A DNA stretch of 64,000 bases from Sphagnum compactum (taxonomy: Eukaryota > Bryophyta > Sphagnopsida > Sphagnales): contig OZ234493.1 of the NCBI GenBank assembly GCA_965153455.1, positions 35,082,213 to 35,146,212 of the forward strand, given 5' to 3'. A program made the position numbers and the translations under genes. The notes under the pieces are model-generated. The model saw only the letters and a program-made list of their open reading frames with translations, was not told where the DNA came from and made no database searches. Shown here in pieces: positions 13,001 through 23,400 of the stretch (its first letter is position 1; each line of letters starts with the position of its first letter).

Positions 13001-16000
13001 CAAAGGGATCCAATGGAAATAGATAGTATTAGGACCACACAAGGGGCTAATGGTGACCAACACTTAGGGGATGGACTCACACTGATGGATATGACAGTTG
13101 TTGAAGATGAGAACCAACAGAACTCTGCTAAAAGCAGTACAGTTGTATTGATTTCTGATGCTCAGCGCCACATGTCTCTCTTTTTTGCCCTTTGTACAAA
13201 GGTGTGTTTTGTACAAAGCAACTTCATTTCCTTTTGAATATAATGAATTGTCTGTGTACCTTCAGTTTGATAGCAAGTTGACTTTTGGGAGCTCTTGTCA
13301 AAAAGCACCGTATGTGGTTCTTTGCAGAAGCATACACTTTTACAACAACTATTTACAGTATATGGCCGTGCTTGTAAGGCTGTCAAGCAGGTATGTTCTT
13401 TTACATGACTTTGTCATAACCTTTCCAATCTTCTTTTCTGCTTCATGCATCTGTGGGGCTCTTAACTGAGAGTTTTTTCTTTGTTATTTCAACCTCTACT
13501 TTCTGTGCTGAAATATGGAGAACTATTTTGCAACAGGCAGTTCATCGGCACATTCCCAAACTCTTTCGCACCATTGGGTCATCATCACCAGAGCTCCTGC
13601 AGCTCATTGCTGACCCACCTGCTGGCAGTGAGAACCTGCTCTTGCTGGTAAGCTTCGATATCCTTTCTTCCTCTGCTGGGACATACAATATAACCAAGTT
13701 ATGTCTTTTTGCATGATTGCAAACCTGAGTCTTAAAGCTATATGCAGATTGGTTAGGTATGAAAGTTCTATAGATGGTTTGCTGACTGTTTCTTTTGCAT
13801 AAATCTGTCTCTGTATGATATTTTTGAGAAATGTCTGTGAATATATGGTTTTCTTTCAACAGATTGAATCACTGCTGTGCTCCAACACAAACTATCATGC
13901 AAGCTGTTGATATTCTTGTAGGGTAGGTTCAGGGCCCAGTTGTTGTGTTCTAGTGGTGGATACATGAACTTAGTTTTGAAGTGAATTTTTGCAGGTTCTT
14001 CATAGTTTGACAGAGGGGACTGAGCCCTCAGCAGAACTGATTGCCACTGTAAAGGAGCTCTATGAGACTAAACTCCAGGTTTTTCAATCACTACTTGCTG
14101 GGCATGAGTACTGTGCATGTTCATTGCAACCATGTAGATACTTGATGGTTCTGCATTTACTTCAGTTCTCACGTTTTCCCTGAAAATACTCAGATTTCAA
14201 GGGACATAGGCTTCAGTTTGAAACAGCTCAGTTATGATCCTGAAGGCAAAGTGCCAATGCATTGAACTGCTTTCAGTTAACCCAGGGTCCTTGTTGTGAT
14301 GATGTTGGAACAGGATGCTGCCTTTCTTATACCTGTGCTTTCCTCATTGTCTAAAGAAGAGGTTGCTGTTCTGAACCCAGCTCCTCAATGAAGACACTGA
14401 AGGCTTATTCTCTTTGTTCAAGATGCATCTTTTTCTTAGGTGGACTTCAGAATTGCAAGGGTGTTGTTTTGTACAGGTGTTGCCTGTTTTTCCACGGCTG
14501 GTTGACCTTCCTCCTGACAAATTCCAGGCAGCCCTTGCCCGCATTTTACAGGTAGCCACAACCTTCTCATTTAGGTCTAACGGCACCCAAAATGTTGGAT
14601 GCAGGGTCAGGAAGAATTAGCAGACGCTTGCCTGAAATGTTGGATCCATCTGGGTGACTCATGACAAATGTATACATCAAACAAGAGGAATGTGCTATTG
14701 AGCATGGATTGTGAATGGGTTATCTAGTCTATGATATTTGAGTTGAGATTTTCACCCAATCTCCTTATGGCCTGCAGAGACTAGTAGATTACCTTGGAGC
14801 CTGTTGATTACTGTAAGCCCTGTAGCCTGTCAACTTGTCAATTGAAAAACACCTTGATGGTGGAGGTTTACATAGAGAACCAAACAGAGATGAGATCTAA
14901 GAATTTGATGTGGGATTGGTTCAATTTGTGAAGGGCTCAGCACACACAGGTCCTGCCCTAACACCAGCTGAAGTTTTAATTGCCCTGCATGGCATTGACC
15001 CGCACCGTGACTCTGTTCCGCTCAAGAAGGTTGATACAGCTACACATTTTGTCCTTATTTGCCAATTTGTGGTAGGCTTATAGCATAGTGTGGAAATAGG
15101 AATGAAGATTGAGAAGACTTTGGTGGGGGATGGTGGAGCAGGTGATGGATGCATGTTCAGCTTGTCTTCAGCAGCAGAGTGTCTTTACACAGCAGGTCTT
15201 GGCCAAGGTGTTGAATCAACTGGTAAGGTCACCTATTTCTAATATCTGAGTAGTGAAGAAATCTCTTAGGAGCTCTGGTCTACATCAACTGTGCATTGAT
15301 GAGTGTCATGATCTTTTGTGCCCAGCTATTCCTGTTATACTTAGGATTACTGACACAGGACTGATAATTCATCACATACTTGTCTAGGCTGATCCCAGTA
15401 TTGTCTTGATTCCTGCTTAATGTGACAGCTCATCTGTTGTCCTTGACAAATGGATGGCAATTGATGAGCCTTTGAGAGAAAGACTCTGAGAAGAGGTGAA
15501 TGCATTCTGAGTGAGAAATTGGGTTAATGTGGTGTGATGGGTTAAACAGGTAGAACAGACTCCTCTTCCGCTTCTCTTTATGCGAACGGTTATCCAAGCT
15601 GTTGGTGCTTTTCCTACATTGGTCTTTCTCTCTCCCTTTTCCTACTGATGCCATGGTATAGTTGAAGTTTGTGCAGCAGCTGCATGTTTGTACCTGTTCA
15701 TAGAGAGTTTGTTTCTGTTAGTTAGAAGCACAAGGGATTTCAGCTGGGTTCTTTGGAAGAAAGACTTTGTGGAAAGTCGTGCTCCCAACAGTGTCCAATC
15801 CAGATACAGAATTCTGGGCAAATCAGGAAACATGTTTTATGCTCCTCTTCAGCATACAGAAGAGGGCAATGCTAAGGGTTTCTCTTTGTATGCAGGTGAG
15901 CTTTGTGATGGAGATTCTCTCTCGTCTTGTGAATAAGCAGGTACAGGATAAGGTCTCACGGTATCCCCTGTAGTTGGTTTCACAGCTTCAACATGTGGTT

Positions 16001-17383
16001 GGACAGTGCTATTCTTTAGTGTGATTTACCCTTTTTTGAGCTTCCCTTGGAATATATTGTGGGCACTGTAAATTCTGAACCTAGTCAGCAATAGATTTCA
16101 GAAGACATGTTTCCTGACCTGAGAACAATCTAGTGTGTGGGGTTTGGTTGTCAGGAATTCTCTTGCAAGAAAGGTTTCTGAAGTATGGAAAGACATTTCT
16201 GTTTCTGTTCCTGGATGTGTAGATTTGGAAACTACCTAAGCTGTGGATGGGCTTTCTCAAATGTGCACATCAAACAGTTCCCCATTCTTTCCACGTCTTC
16301 TTGCAGGTGCAGTGGCATTCTGGCATACTGGTTTGATGTGTTTTCAATGTGATATTGAGGTGACCCTTTTTCAGCTGTGTAATATGTTTTCACAGAGAGT
16401 TCATACATAAACAGAGAGATGCCAATATAACCGGACAGTGCGCAATAAGTGGCAAGGGATTTCAAGATCTTAACACAAAGAAGATACAGAATTTACAAGG
16501 CAAATTTCACACAGATGGAATGACTAATGGACACACTTGGGAGAATTGAAGATGTACCAATGGGCAGAAGATACGGTCTTATGAACAGAAAAGCCACTGA
16601 AGACCAACTAGGAATGGCAAAACAAGCATGACTTCTGATGAAAAGGATAACTAAAAGTGCATGGATCTTCAAGCTGGTCCTCATGACCAAGAAGAATGGA
16701 TGAAGAAGGAACAGGAAACAGTGTTTAAATAACAGGGAAATGTCTGGTTGACAGGTGAGAACAACCGGAAGGAATGATGGACCTGCCAACTGGAAGAGGT
16801 TTTTGGGTTGTTCTTAGCTAAGGATTCTTGAACACTTACAAGCCTTTTTGGAGTCTTGCAGCTACCAACTTTGCAACTGGAAGATGCACTGAAGGAGTAC
16901 CCAACATTGCGAGGACCTCTTGCCACTCATGCTAATCAAACTGCTGTCCGACCCACTGTACCCAGGTTACTCAATTTTCCCATATCCCCAGAAACTCTGT
17001 TTGTGTAGCAGGTAGCAAATGCAGGCATCTGCAGGAGTTATAATTTCTCTCACTCAGGAAAAGTGGGGTGTCCACCTTCTTTGGTCCCTAGTGTTTGATG
17101 AGACAGACCTTGATGTGTTTCAGTACAAGTGGTCACATGGTTGATATATACCAGGATCCTGTCTCTTCTCAGATGCTCATGTAATATCCAGACCTAACAA
17201 TAAACACCCACCTGTGTTTTCATCAGGTCATTACTTGTGCTTCTAGGACTTGCACAGGAGGCAACGCTGGTTTCAGATGCAGGGTCTGGTGTTGCCCAGT
17301 CAATTGCAGAGCCAACTTCAGGAACGAAAGCAGCAACAACTGATTTGCAAGCAGCTGAACAAGCTTCCAAAGTCAGCCAATAA
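3922..17383 (+). CDS. ESP4: Symplekin / Pta1-like polyadenylation scaffold (27 exons)
   Basis: Symplekin is the nuclear scaffold of the cleavage and polyadenylation machinery (CPSF/CstF); it binds CstF64 and the Ssu72 phosphatase, and in Arabidopsis the orthologue is ESP4. The start ATG (3922) is the first in frame after a stop at about 3877 and has G at -3 and +4. The spliced CDS is 1344 aa, near the plant family size (about 1,300-1,470). The N-terminal HEAT-type region (about 1-330) contains LVELQ-like MELQSEPGSPVRKYLAE, TPAVARQAITSGSNIFRTVLEQ and FNIAWIAGGHPLLD. A variable Pro/Ser-rich middle (about 355-690) carries DPRR and SRDPRAALL motifs. The C-terminal symplekin domain (about 1000-1290) includes HRHIPKLFRTIGSSSPELLQL, TGPALTPAEVLIALH and TPLPLLFMRTVIQAVGAFPTL. 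It ends KVSQ-TAA. No frameshift or stop was found. A 25-codon upstream ORF (3743-3820) may lie in the leader. Confidence 0.93.
4782..4860. repeat. Perfect 28-bp inverted repeat in symplekin intron 1
   Basis: Left arm 4782-4809 and right arm 4833-4860 are perfect reverse complements (core CTATCTCCCTCTACCATAGG), with a 23-nt loop. RNA from either strand would fold into a 79-nt hairpin. No bulges are present, unlike most old plant miRNA precursors, so a young foldback/MITE or siRNA source is as likely as a miRNA. Confidence 0.85.
6041..6490. repeat. Possible GGAACC-rich MITE in intron 2
   Basis: The ends look like imperfect inverted repeats (TGGCGGTTCAG near 6048 against CTGAAACCGCCA near 6475), and the interior is rich in GAACC/CCAGAACC words. 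A perfect 11-bp palindromic pair, TCAGGTCCAGG and CCTGGACCTGA, flanks a 9-nt loop near 6054-6084. I could not find a target-site duplication, so the boundaries and superfamily are open. Confidence 0.35.
7018..7053 (+). repeat. (CT)n microsatellite, intron 3
   Basis: An uninterrupted CT dinucleotide run of about 35 nt inside symplekin intron 3. Confidence 0.95.
11311..11508 (+). other. ESP4: Putative GC-AG intron (symplekin intron 10)
   Basis: The exon ends GTTGCCCAG and the intron begins GCAATC; the acceptor is GGTGGCAG. Removing it joins ...LLARLVAQ to SCDDAEALELLQKH in frame, as expected of the family. No GT donor nearby keeps both frame and similarity. The donor match (CAG/GCAATC) is only moderate. 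Confidence 0.65.
12244..12536 (+). other. ESP4: Putative GC-AG intron (symplekin intron 13)
   Basis: The donor is AAG/GCAAGC, close to the strong consensus AG/GCAAGT typical of plant GC-AG introns; the acceptor is GTTTTGCAG. Splicing joins ...CLKMALK to CTVHESDDVRVKAIRL in frame, the conserved order in symplekins. Confidence 0.75.
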
Positions 17384-17826
17384 CAAATCCTCAAACGCTC
17401 TCAATTTGAGTTGAAAGCAAGTGTGAGTTTTAAGCAAGGAATCAGTGTACCGACTCCTTTTAATGTGATAGATAGTGTCATGCAAGTGAGTGATGATGAT
17501 CTTGTATTCATTTTGAGTCATAACCAACATGTGACTTCAGTTCTTTTTCTCTTCTTTCCAAAGTATGGTAAGCTCAGGTTGTGTGAGTTTTATCAACTTT
17601 ACACTTCCCCCAAAATGGGGATACTTGATTTTTGTTGACAATACACCAATTTCAGTAAAAGGGCTTCTCTCCAAATTAAGTTTCTTCAAATTGACCGCAT
17701 CTAACTTTGATGCTTTCATACCACGACTCTTTGTGGAAAACCTGTTGTGGATTGCCCCAATTAAGTGCACCATCACCGGAGGCGAATGACTATACATCTG
17801 GTGGGTGAGTTATTCTTAATTGCAGG
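17384..17826 (+). other. Symplekin 3' UTR / downstream flank
   Basis: Follows the TAA at 17381-17383. The segment 17565-17797 stays open on both strands for some 75-85 codons but encodes nothing I recognise. I could not place a confident poly(A) signal. Confidence 0.5.
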
Positions 17827-18440
17827 GCTTAGAGCATCTCCACCCACATGTATTTAGGGGATTAACGCAGGGCCTACTTATGTGGCTAACTAAAGATTTC
17901 ATAGTTTAGGGGATATTTAAAGGTTACATAAGGGGCTACGTAGGGCGGGTTCAAAGTCCTTATGTAGACTGTATGTAGCCCTTTAAGTAGCCCTTAGGTA
18001 TTTTCTAATTTACGTAGGTCCTTAAGTAGCCTCGATGTAGCATCGCAAGTAGTCCCTATGTAACCCACAACGTATGCTCTCTCTCGATTGCCCATATCTT
18101 AAATAGCCCATAACCTAGATAGGCCCCTAGGCAGGACTGTAGTTAGTCTCTAAGTTACTCCTTAGTATCCCCTAATTTAGGGTAAGCCCTTTGGTAGTAC
18201 CTAAATAGGTCCCTCTATAGCTCTTAGGTAAGTCCTTATGTAGGTTCTATGTAACCCCTGATGTAAGCTTTTTCATTACCCCTATCCTACATAGGTAGGT
18301 GGGTAAGTAGGTATGTAGCCCATATGCTATGTGCTTTCCATGAGAAGTGACACTCAGTGGAAAGTCACAGGTCGGTTTCAAGAGATGGATAGGTAGGGTG
18401 TTCTTAGGAAGGGCTATTAGAGCATCAATCATCTCCACCC
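17826..18440. repeat. MITE-like end plus TAGGTA/GTAGCCC-word array
   Basis: Begins TTAGAGCATCTCCACCCACA, the same GAGCATCTCC end and TTA target as the intact Harbinger-type MITE at 47331. It is followed by about 400 bp built from degenerate words such as AAGTAGCCCTTAGGTA and TATGTAGGTTC. A second end-like sequence, TTAGAGCATCAATCATCTCC, lies at about 18417, but in direct rather than inverted orientation, so this may be two partial elements. No right terminus was identified. Confidence 0.4.
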
Positions 18441-19170
18441 CCACACCTGCAAACAGCCCTTTTCATCAAATCTTGCATCAGGATAGCGTCAAATCAATCG
18501 TGCTGCGCTCCTTCCTGTTGTATTGATGGTCCATTTTGCAGTGGTCATTTTCAACCCCTTTTTAAATCTTTTTTCTACTATGGATTCGGACAGTGACTAA
18601 ATTACTCACTCGTCCAAATGTAAAGACATACATGGTGTTTTGAGTGTTTAAAAGGGACTTTTTTTATGACGTTTGTGGGTGGGGACAGTGATCATTAAAC
18701 ACTATTCTACATCGTTTTCCAACAAGTAATTGTGATGCACATAACACTCAATAGAACCAAGTTTTTTTTTTTTTTTTTCAATTTTGTGAGGTAAGTGGTC
18801 TGGCGATTGTTTGTCTGCAAGAGGACTTAGCCAAATTTGGCTACAGATCACAGAGGAAAGTAGAAAATTTTAGGATTATATATTTTGGCTGGAACCTCTT
18901 GTTTACATGTGGCAATTTTTTCAGATTTTTTTTTTCAAAATAAATCCTTTGTATGAGTCGCACTGGGTGATCTGTTTTTGCTATGTCTGATTGCGATTTC
19001 CGGATCTGTAGTCATTCCTACCAGAAGTTATCATGTTGCACATGATCATGTGCACTGGATAGAATTTGCACAAAAAAGCTAGCTTCAATAGATAAACTTG
19101 TATTACTCATCTGATGAGCTCACCCACTCTCTTCACCCTACCCACCTTCAGTGAAAGTCTGATCTGTTTG
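18441..19170. other. Intergenic DNA upstream of the phytocyanin gene
   Basis: No gene seen. Contains a T run near 18764-18779. The proximal part is presumably the promoter of the gene at 19327. Confidence 0.5.
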
Positions 19171-19174
19171 ACGC

Positions 19175-19182
19175 TATATAAA
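19175..19182 (+). promoter_or_regulatory. TATA box of the phytocyanin gene
   Basis: TATATAAA, 152 bp before the start codon. It implies transcription starting near 19205-19215, which excludes the upstream in-frame ATG at 19114 and supports the ATG at 19327. Confidence 0.7.
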
Positions 19183-19326
19183 CAAGCTCCAATGTTCACA
19201 TTTTGCACTCCCATCCTCGAATCATTTGCATTGGACTTTGTGTTTCTTTCAGGCTTCTTTTCTTTGCTGATTGTTCCAAACTCCCCAGTGCTGCCAATCA
19301 TCGAGCTTCATAAGGTGTCACTGGCC

Positions 19327-20276
19327 ATGATGTCAACAACTAAAGCTCAAGTAAAATTCACACTGCTCCAATGTGCAGTACTCATGCTGCTGCTGCTGCT
19401 GCTGCAGCAACAGCAAACAGCGATGGCTCATAACTACCTAGTGGGCGATGAAGCCTATTGGGAGGTGCCCCCTTTCCCAACCTACTACGATGTGTGGGCT
19501 GCCCATGCTGGTCCCTTTCTCATGGGCGATACTCTTAGTAAGACATTATCAATTCCTCCATTCTCTGAAAACCAAATGCATTCTAACTCGTGTCTAACTT
19601 CACATGTCATGCAATCAATGCCAATGCTCAATGCTCTGTGCATGCTTAATGCTCAGTGCTCTTTTGTCAAGTGTGTATTACAAAACATTAGTTTTTTGAA
19701 ATTATTATTCGTTGTTGGATCAATGTGATAAGGAGTGTCTTTGGAGTCTATCTTTTATGTGTCTTACAATTTTCATGGTGTTGGGTAACAATCTAGTAGC
19801 ACAAGACACCTTCAATTGTGTCATAATTTCAAATGGTTGGTTGGTTGGTTTCATCTAGTGCAAATAGAACAATTTTTTAGTAGTCTTTTGGGGGTCTCAT
19901 CTTTGGTGTGTATGTTTTTGTATATAATTCTTGTGTGAATTTGTTAATTTTGGTGGTGTTGGCTATCAACTTAGTAGTGCGATCTTCAATTGTATTGTAG
20001 TTTTATCGAACATTGCAAATCTTGTTTAGTTGATTTTTTGATATGTTATTGATATGTTAATGATATGTTATTGCAGATTTTGTGTATAGAAGAGGTGATA
20101 GTGTATTGCGTGTAAATGGACCCGATTATGCCACTTGCAACATAGCAAACCCAATTGAATCTTGGACTTGGGGACCTCACTCATACTCTCTTAATATAGT
20201 GGGGAATATTTACTTCATCAGTGGAACTCCAGGTCATTGTGCCTCTGGCCAACGTTTGGCCATGGTTGTGCTCTAG
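19327..20276 (+). CDS. Phytocyanin, early-nodulin-like (copper ligands lost)
   Basis: Two exons, 19327-19537 and 20077-20276, with a GTAAGA...TTGCAG intron splitting one codon, give 136 aa. Residues 1-34 form a signal peptide with a Leu run; the mature protein starts HNYLVGDEAYWEVP. The plastocyanin-like domain (35-136) has WAAHAGPFLMGDTL, YATCNIANPIESW and YFISGTPGHCASGQRL. Cys91 and Cys125 are placed to form the family disulfide. Of the type-1 copper ligands (His, Cys, His, Gln/Met), the first His is Asp78 and the Cys is Ser119; only His124 and Gln129 remain, so it should not bind copper as a blue protein. That pattern is typical of early-nodulin-like proteins, thought to act at the cell surface. 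Unlike many of those it ends right after the domain, with no Pro/Ser tail or GPI signal. Confidence 0.88.
19833..19852 (+). repeat. Short (GGTT)n run in the phytocyanin intron
   Basis: A short GGTTGGTTGG tetranucleotide run inside the single intron. Confidence 0.7.
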
Positions 20277-20380
20277 TGATGTTCTTGAACTACCATGACA
20301 AAATGAGCAACTACGAACTTTATTTCTTGTTGCTATGCATTCTTCTCTCATGAATAATGTTGTTTTCATTTCAAGTTGAA

Positions 20381-20386
20381 AATAAA
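20381..20386 (+). terminator. Poly(A) signal of the phytocyanin gene
   Basis: AATAAA about 105 nt after the stop codon, followed by an AT-rich stretch. A normal distance for a plant near-upstream element. Confidence 0.55.
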
Positions 20387-20419
20387 CTTCCAAATTGCAA
20401 AACAAAGTTAGAACTTTGT

Positions 20420-23400
20420 TTGTTATAAATAGGAGGAAGAGGTTGCAAAGCTGAAATTGTATTTTAGATTTTGTTAAGGTTTGTGCACCATCAATAACAT
20501 CTCTGAGTGAAATGTGAGAGAATTATGTGATAAAAGCTTCAAATTATTGTTAAAAGTTCTTTCAACTTTGCATATGTTATGCATGCAACATGTAAATACT
20601 AATTCACTAAGGTAACTCTTTAAAACAATTCAAAGCATTGATTTGAACAATCTCACTTACCACAATTGTTTTCTTTGCACTTAGACACAAAGCAACCTAT
20701 GAAACCATTATAACATTTAAGCACTAGTTTACTCAAGTTATTTCCTCAAAAATATTCAAGGCTCCCATTTTAACAACTTCATATGCTCTAATAAGTTTTT
20801 TTTCACCCCTACGCAAAGGTCTATTTTACCAACCTTGTATTTTTACATTAAATCATAATTCTTGTTTGTATACACAACAAATGTTAACAAAATCACAAAC
20901 ATATGAGGAGAAAATGTTATCACTATTTTTAAACAACAATTTGATGCTTCTAAAACAATAACTAAAAAAAACTTATTGTGGCCACCTATCAACCCTTCAT
21001 AGATGCCTTCTATGATTATCATTAAAAGTTTCTTGAAATGTCTCAACTTTTGATGCAAGCACATTGTCACGTGACAATAGATGGAAATCAAATTGCTTAT
21101 TCTTCAAATAGAATAACAAAAATCCATTAAAAAATAAACCAAGAGAAGAATACATAGACTTCACAAGAAAGAATTAACTATTGAAAAAAATGTATATTAA
21201 TAGTCTTATGGAAAAAAATGGAAGACCATATTAATTCTAGTCCCAAGCTTTGAAGTGGGCAATATATCGACAACAAACAACAATTTATAATTATTTGGTT
21301 TTCAAAGAAATCAACTTGTTTGTGAAATTGCACAAGATTTCAAGGTTTAAACTTCTTGTTTCCATAAACATTTGCTTGTATGCAATAAGCCTTTTCCACG
21401 CCTTGGGAATACATGTTTCAAGTCAAATCGATAGTCATACCATGCATGCTACAATTTAATTTGATTGCACAACTAAAATTTATAAATGCAGATGGGAAAG
21501 AAAAGATGTGACAAATAGTGAGTTGACGAGGATTGACAATGAGTTACACCAATCCATCACCCAAACACTTATTTCTTTGAGTATTTTATGTATACGAATT
21601 TGGGATCCTATGGATACTTATTGTCAATGCTACCTATTTGTTGGGGTATTAGTTAGTTGTAGAGGTGCATTTTAATGTGTGTGTGTTTAAAACAATGGGC
21701 TTCTTTGATTGGCCTTAAGCCAAAAAAATATTCACACTATAAAACCTCCAAAAATAGCCTTTCCTTTGTCTAGTTATAGGTAGAAATTTGGGAACAATAT
21801 ATGGGATAGGGATAATGTGTGGTGTGAACATGATGAGAATATGATGGGAGAACAAAATCCCAAAAAAATCTCAAACCTTGTCGTCTTTCAAATGAAATAT
21901 ACATGTCACAAATAGTCAACTAGTGCCATTACCATGGCCTTGAGCTTACGACCAAGACTAAAACATGACATATGAATAATATCATAAAACTTAAATGCAC
22001 TCACACAAATGCAAGAAAGTGTAAAGAAATGAGTCTCAACACTCTCTAATGGATTTTCACTTTGGGAATCAAAGTCCCACATGTGTTTCAAATCTTTGGG
22101 ACAAGGTTTTAAATAAAATATCTTGTCCAAATTACGCATTTTTAGATTATTGAAAAGATCTTAAAGATTAGATATCGAGTGTGGGATCATAGTTTCCATT
22201 TGAAGATTGTTAACCCAATTTTTTAATATGTATATAGTAATTGGTTAAACCAACTGGTAACCAATGAGGTAGTATAAACCGATGAGGCTATTTTAGTTTT
22301 TGGTTAATAGGTCTTAATTAACCAATCTATTATAGAACTAGTAACTAATCTGTTACAATAATCGGTTGATTAACAGAACAAGTTGATTTGAACTTGTGAC
22401 CAATGACTTGCTATTTTAATTTTGAAGTTTATATTGGCTAGTGACTGTTTAAGTTGAAACAACACTATAAGTTGGTATAACTAGGAGTTTTTTTTTTTTT
22501 TTTGGTAATTCTTAAAAAGAGTTTTTTTTTTCTAAAATAATTTTCTTTTGGTTTTCTTTTGAAGCTTTTGCTTTCTATTTTTGGAATGCATGCTTTAGAA
22601 ATGTTGTTCTTGATGAATAAGTAAGAAAATAAAATGCTTCTTGTGTTTTAATATTCAGATTTGGATAAACTTGTTGATAATTTTAATAAACCAAAATTAA
22701 AAATTGGAAGAGAATATGTGAAACTAAAAGGATAGAACAAACCCTTAACAAATATGGCCAAAATAATGATTAAGAATTAACCTAACAATTTGATTCCCAA
22801 CCATTAAAACAAAAAAATTAGGGGTCAAATAACATTTGATTATAATGAACAATACAACATTGGAAAGGCATTTTCAAGGGATGTGACTTTGCCCTTGCAA
22901 ATTCATCAATCAAAGTTTGAATGTGGGAGTTATGAGTTCACATAGTTGTGAGATTCATAATTGGCCAAAAATAATAAAAAATTAGGACTCCCATTTTGAA
23001 ATCCAAAGTTGTTCACATTTTGATGCAAGCCCATGGTTAATCACAAAATGTATTCTATAAAGAAACATGGTGAGGTCCTTGCAAGTCTAGGTTATGGTTT
23101 GTCTTGTGAGTTTGGTCAATTATGAGCCATTCATGCTAGTCCCATCTCAAAGCTCCAACACCTTCTTTCCTTGTGTGAATTAAGGAGTGCACCTTGAGTT
23201 TACATTTTGTTGCAAAATAAAAAATTGGTAGATTTTTTGCCTTTGTATCACATGACAAACCTAAAGGTGTGTCAACCCTGCCCCTCCCATAAAGAAACAA
23301 ATAACTCAATTAATTAACAATGGTAACTTTATCTATTAATATGAGGACCACCTTGAGTAAAATCAAATAATAGTGTGAAAAAAAAAAATTTGGGTTAAAA

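Larger units (their letters stand above)
3922..17383 (+). other. ESP4: Exon map of the symplekin gene
   Basis: Exons, each chosen by splice consensus plus frame: 3922-4139, 5703-5862, 6742-6834, 7237-7354, 7470-7638, 7879-8053, 8169-8300, 8490-9044, 10498-10933, 11123-11310, 11509-11577, 11761-11874, 12010-12243, 12537-12584, 12896-13201, 13328-13390, 13537-13647, 13995-14078, 14314-14361, 14477-14551, 14934-15029, 15142-15222, 15550-15621, 15896-15940, 16223-16306, 16862-16965, 17227-17383. They sum to 4035 nt (1345 codons with the stop), and every junction keeps frame, including split codons at introns 1, 4, 5, 9 and 26. Introns run from about 90 to 1,563 nt. Introns 10 and 13 start with GC. 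Least certain: the exon 4/5 junction and the exon 10 donor. Confidence 0.85.

Noticed and set aside
19114-19326. Upstream in-frame start giving a 204-codon phytocyanin exon
   Set aside because: The ATG at 19114 lies upstream of the TATA box at 19175, and the signal peptide starts at 19327. The 3' part of that frame (after 19537) is intron.
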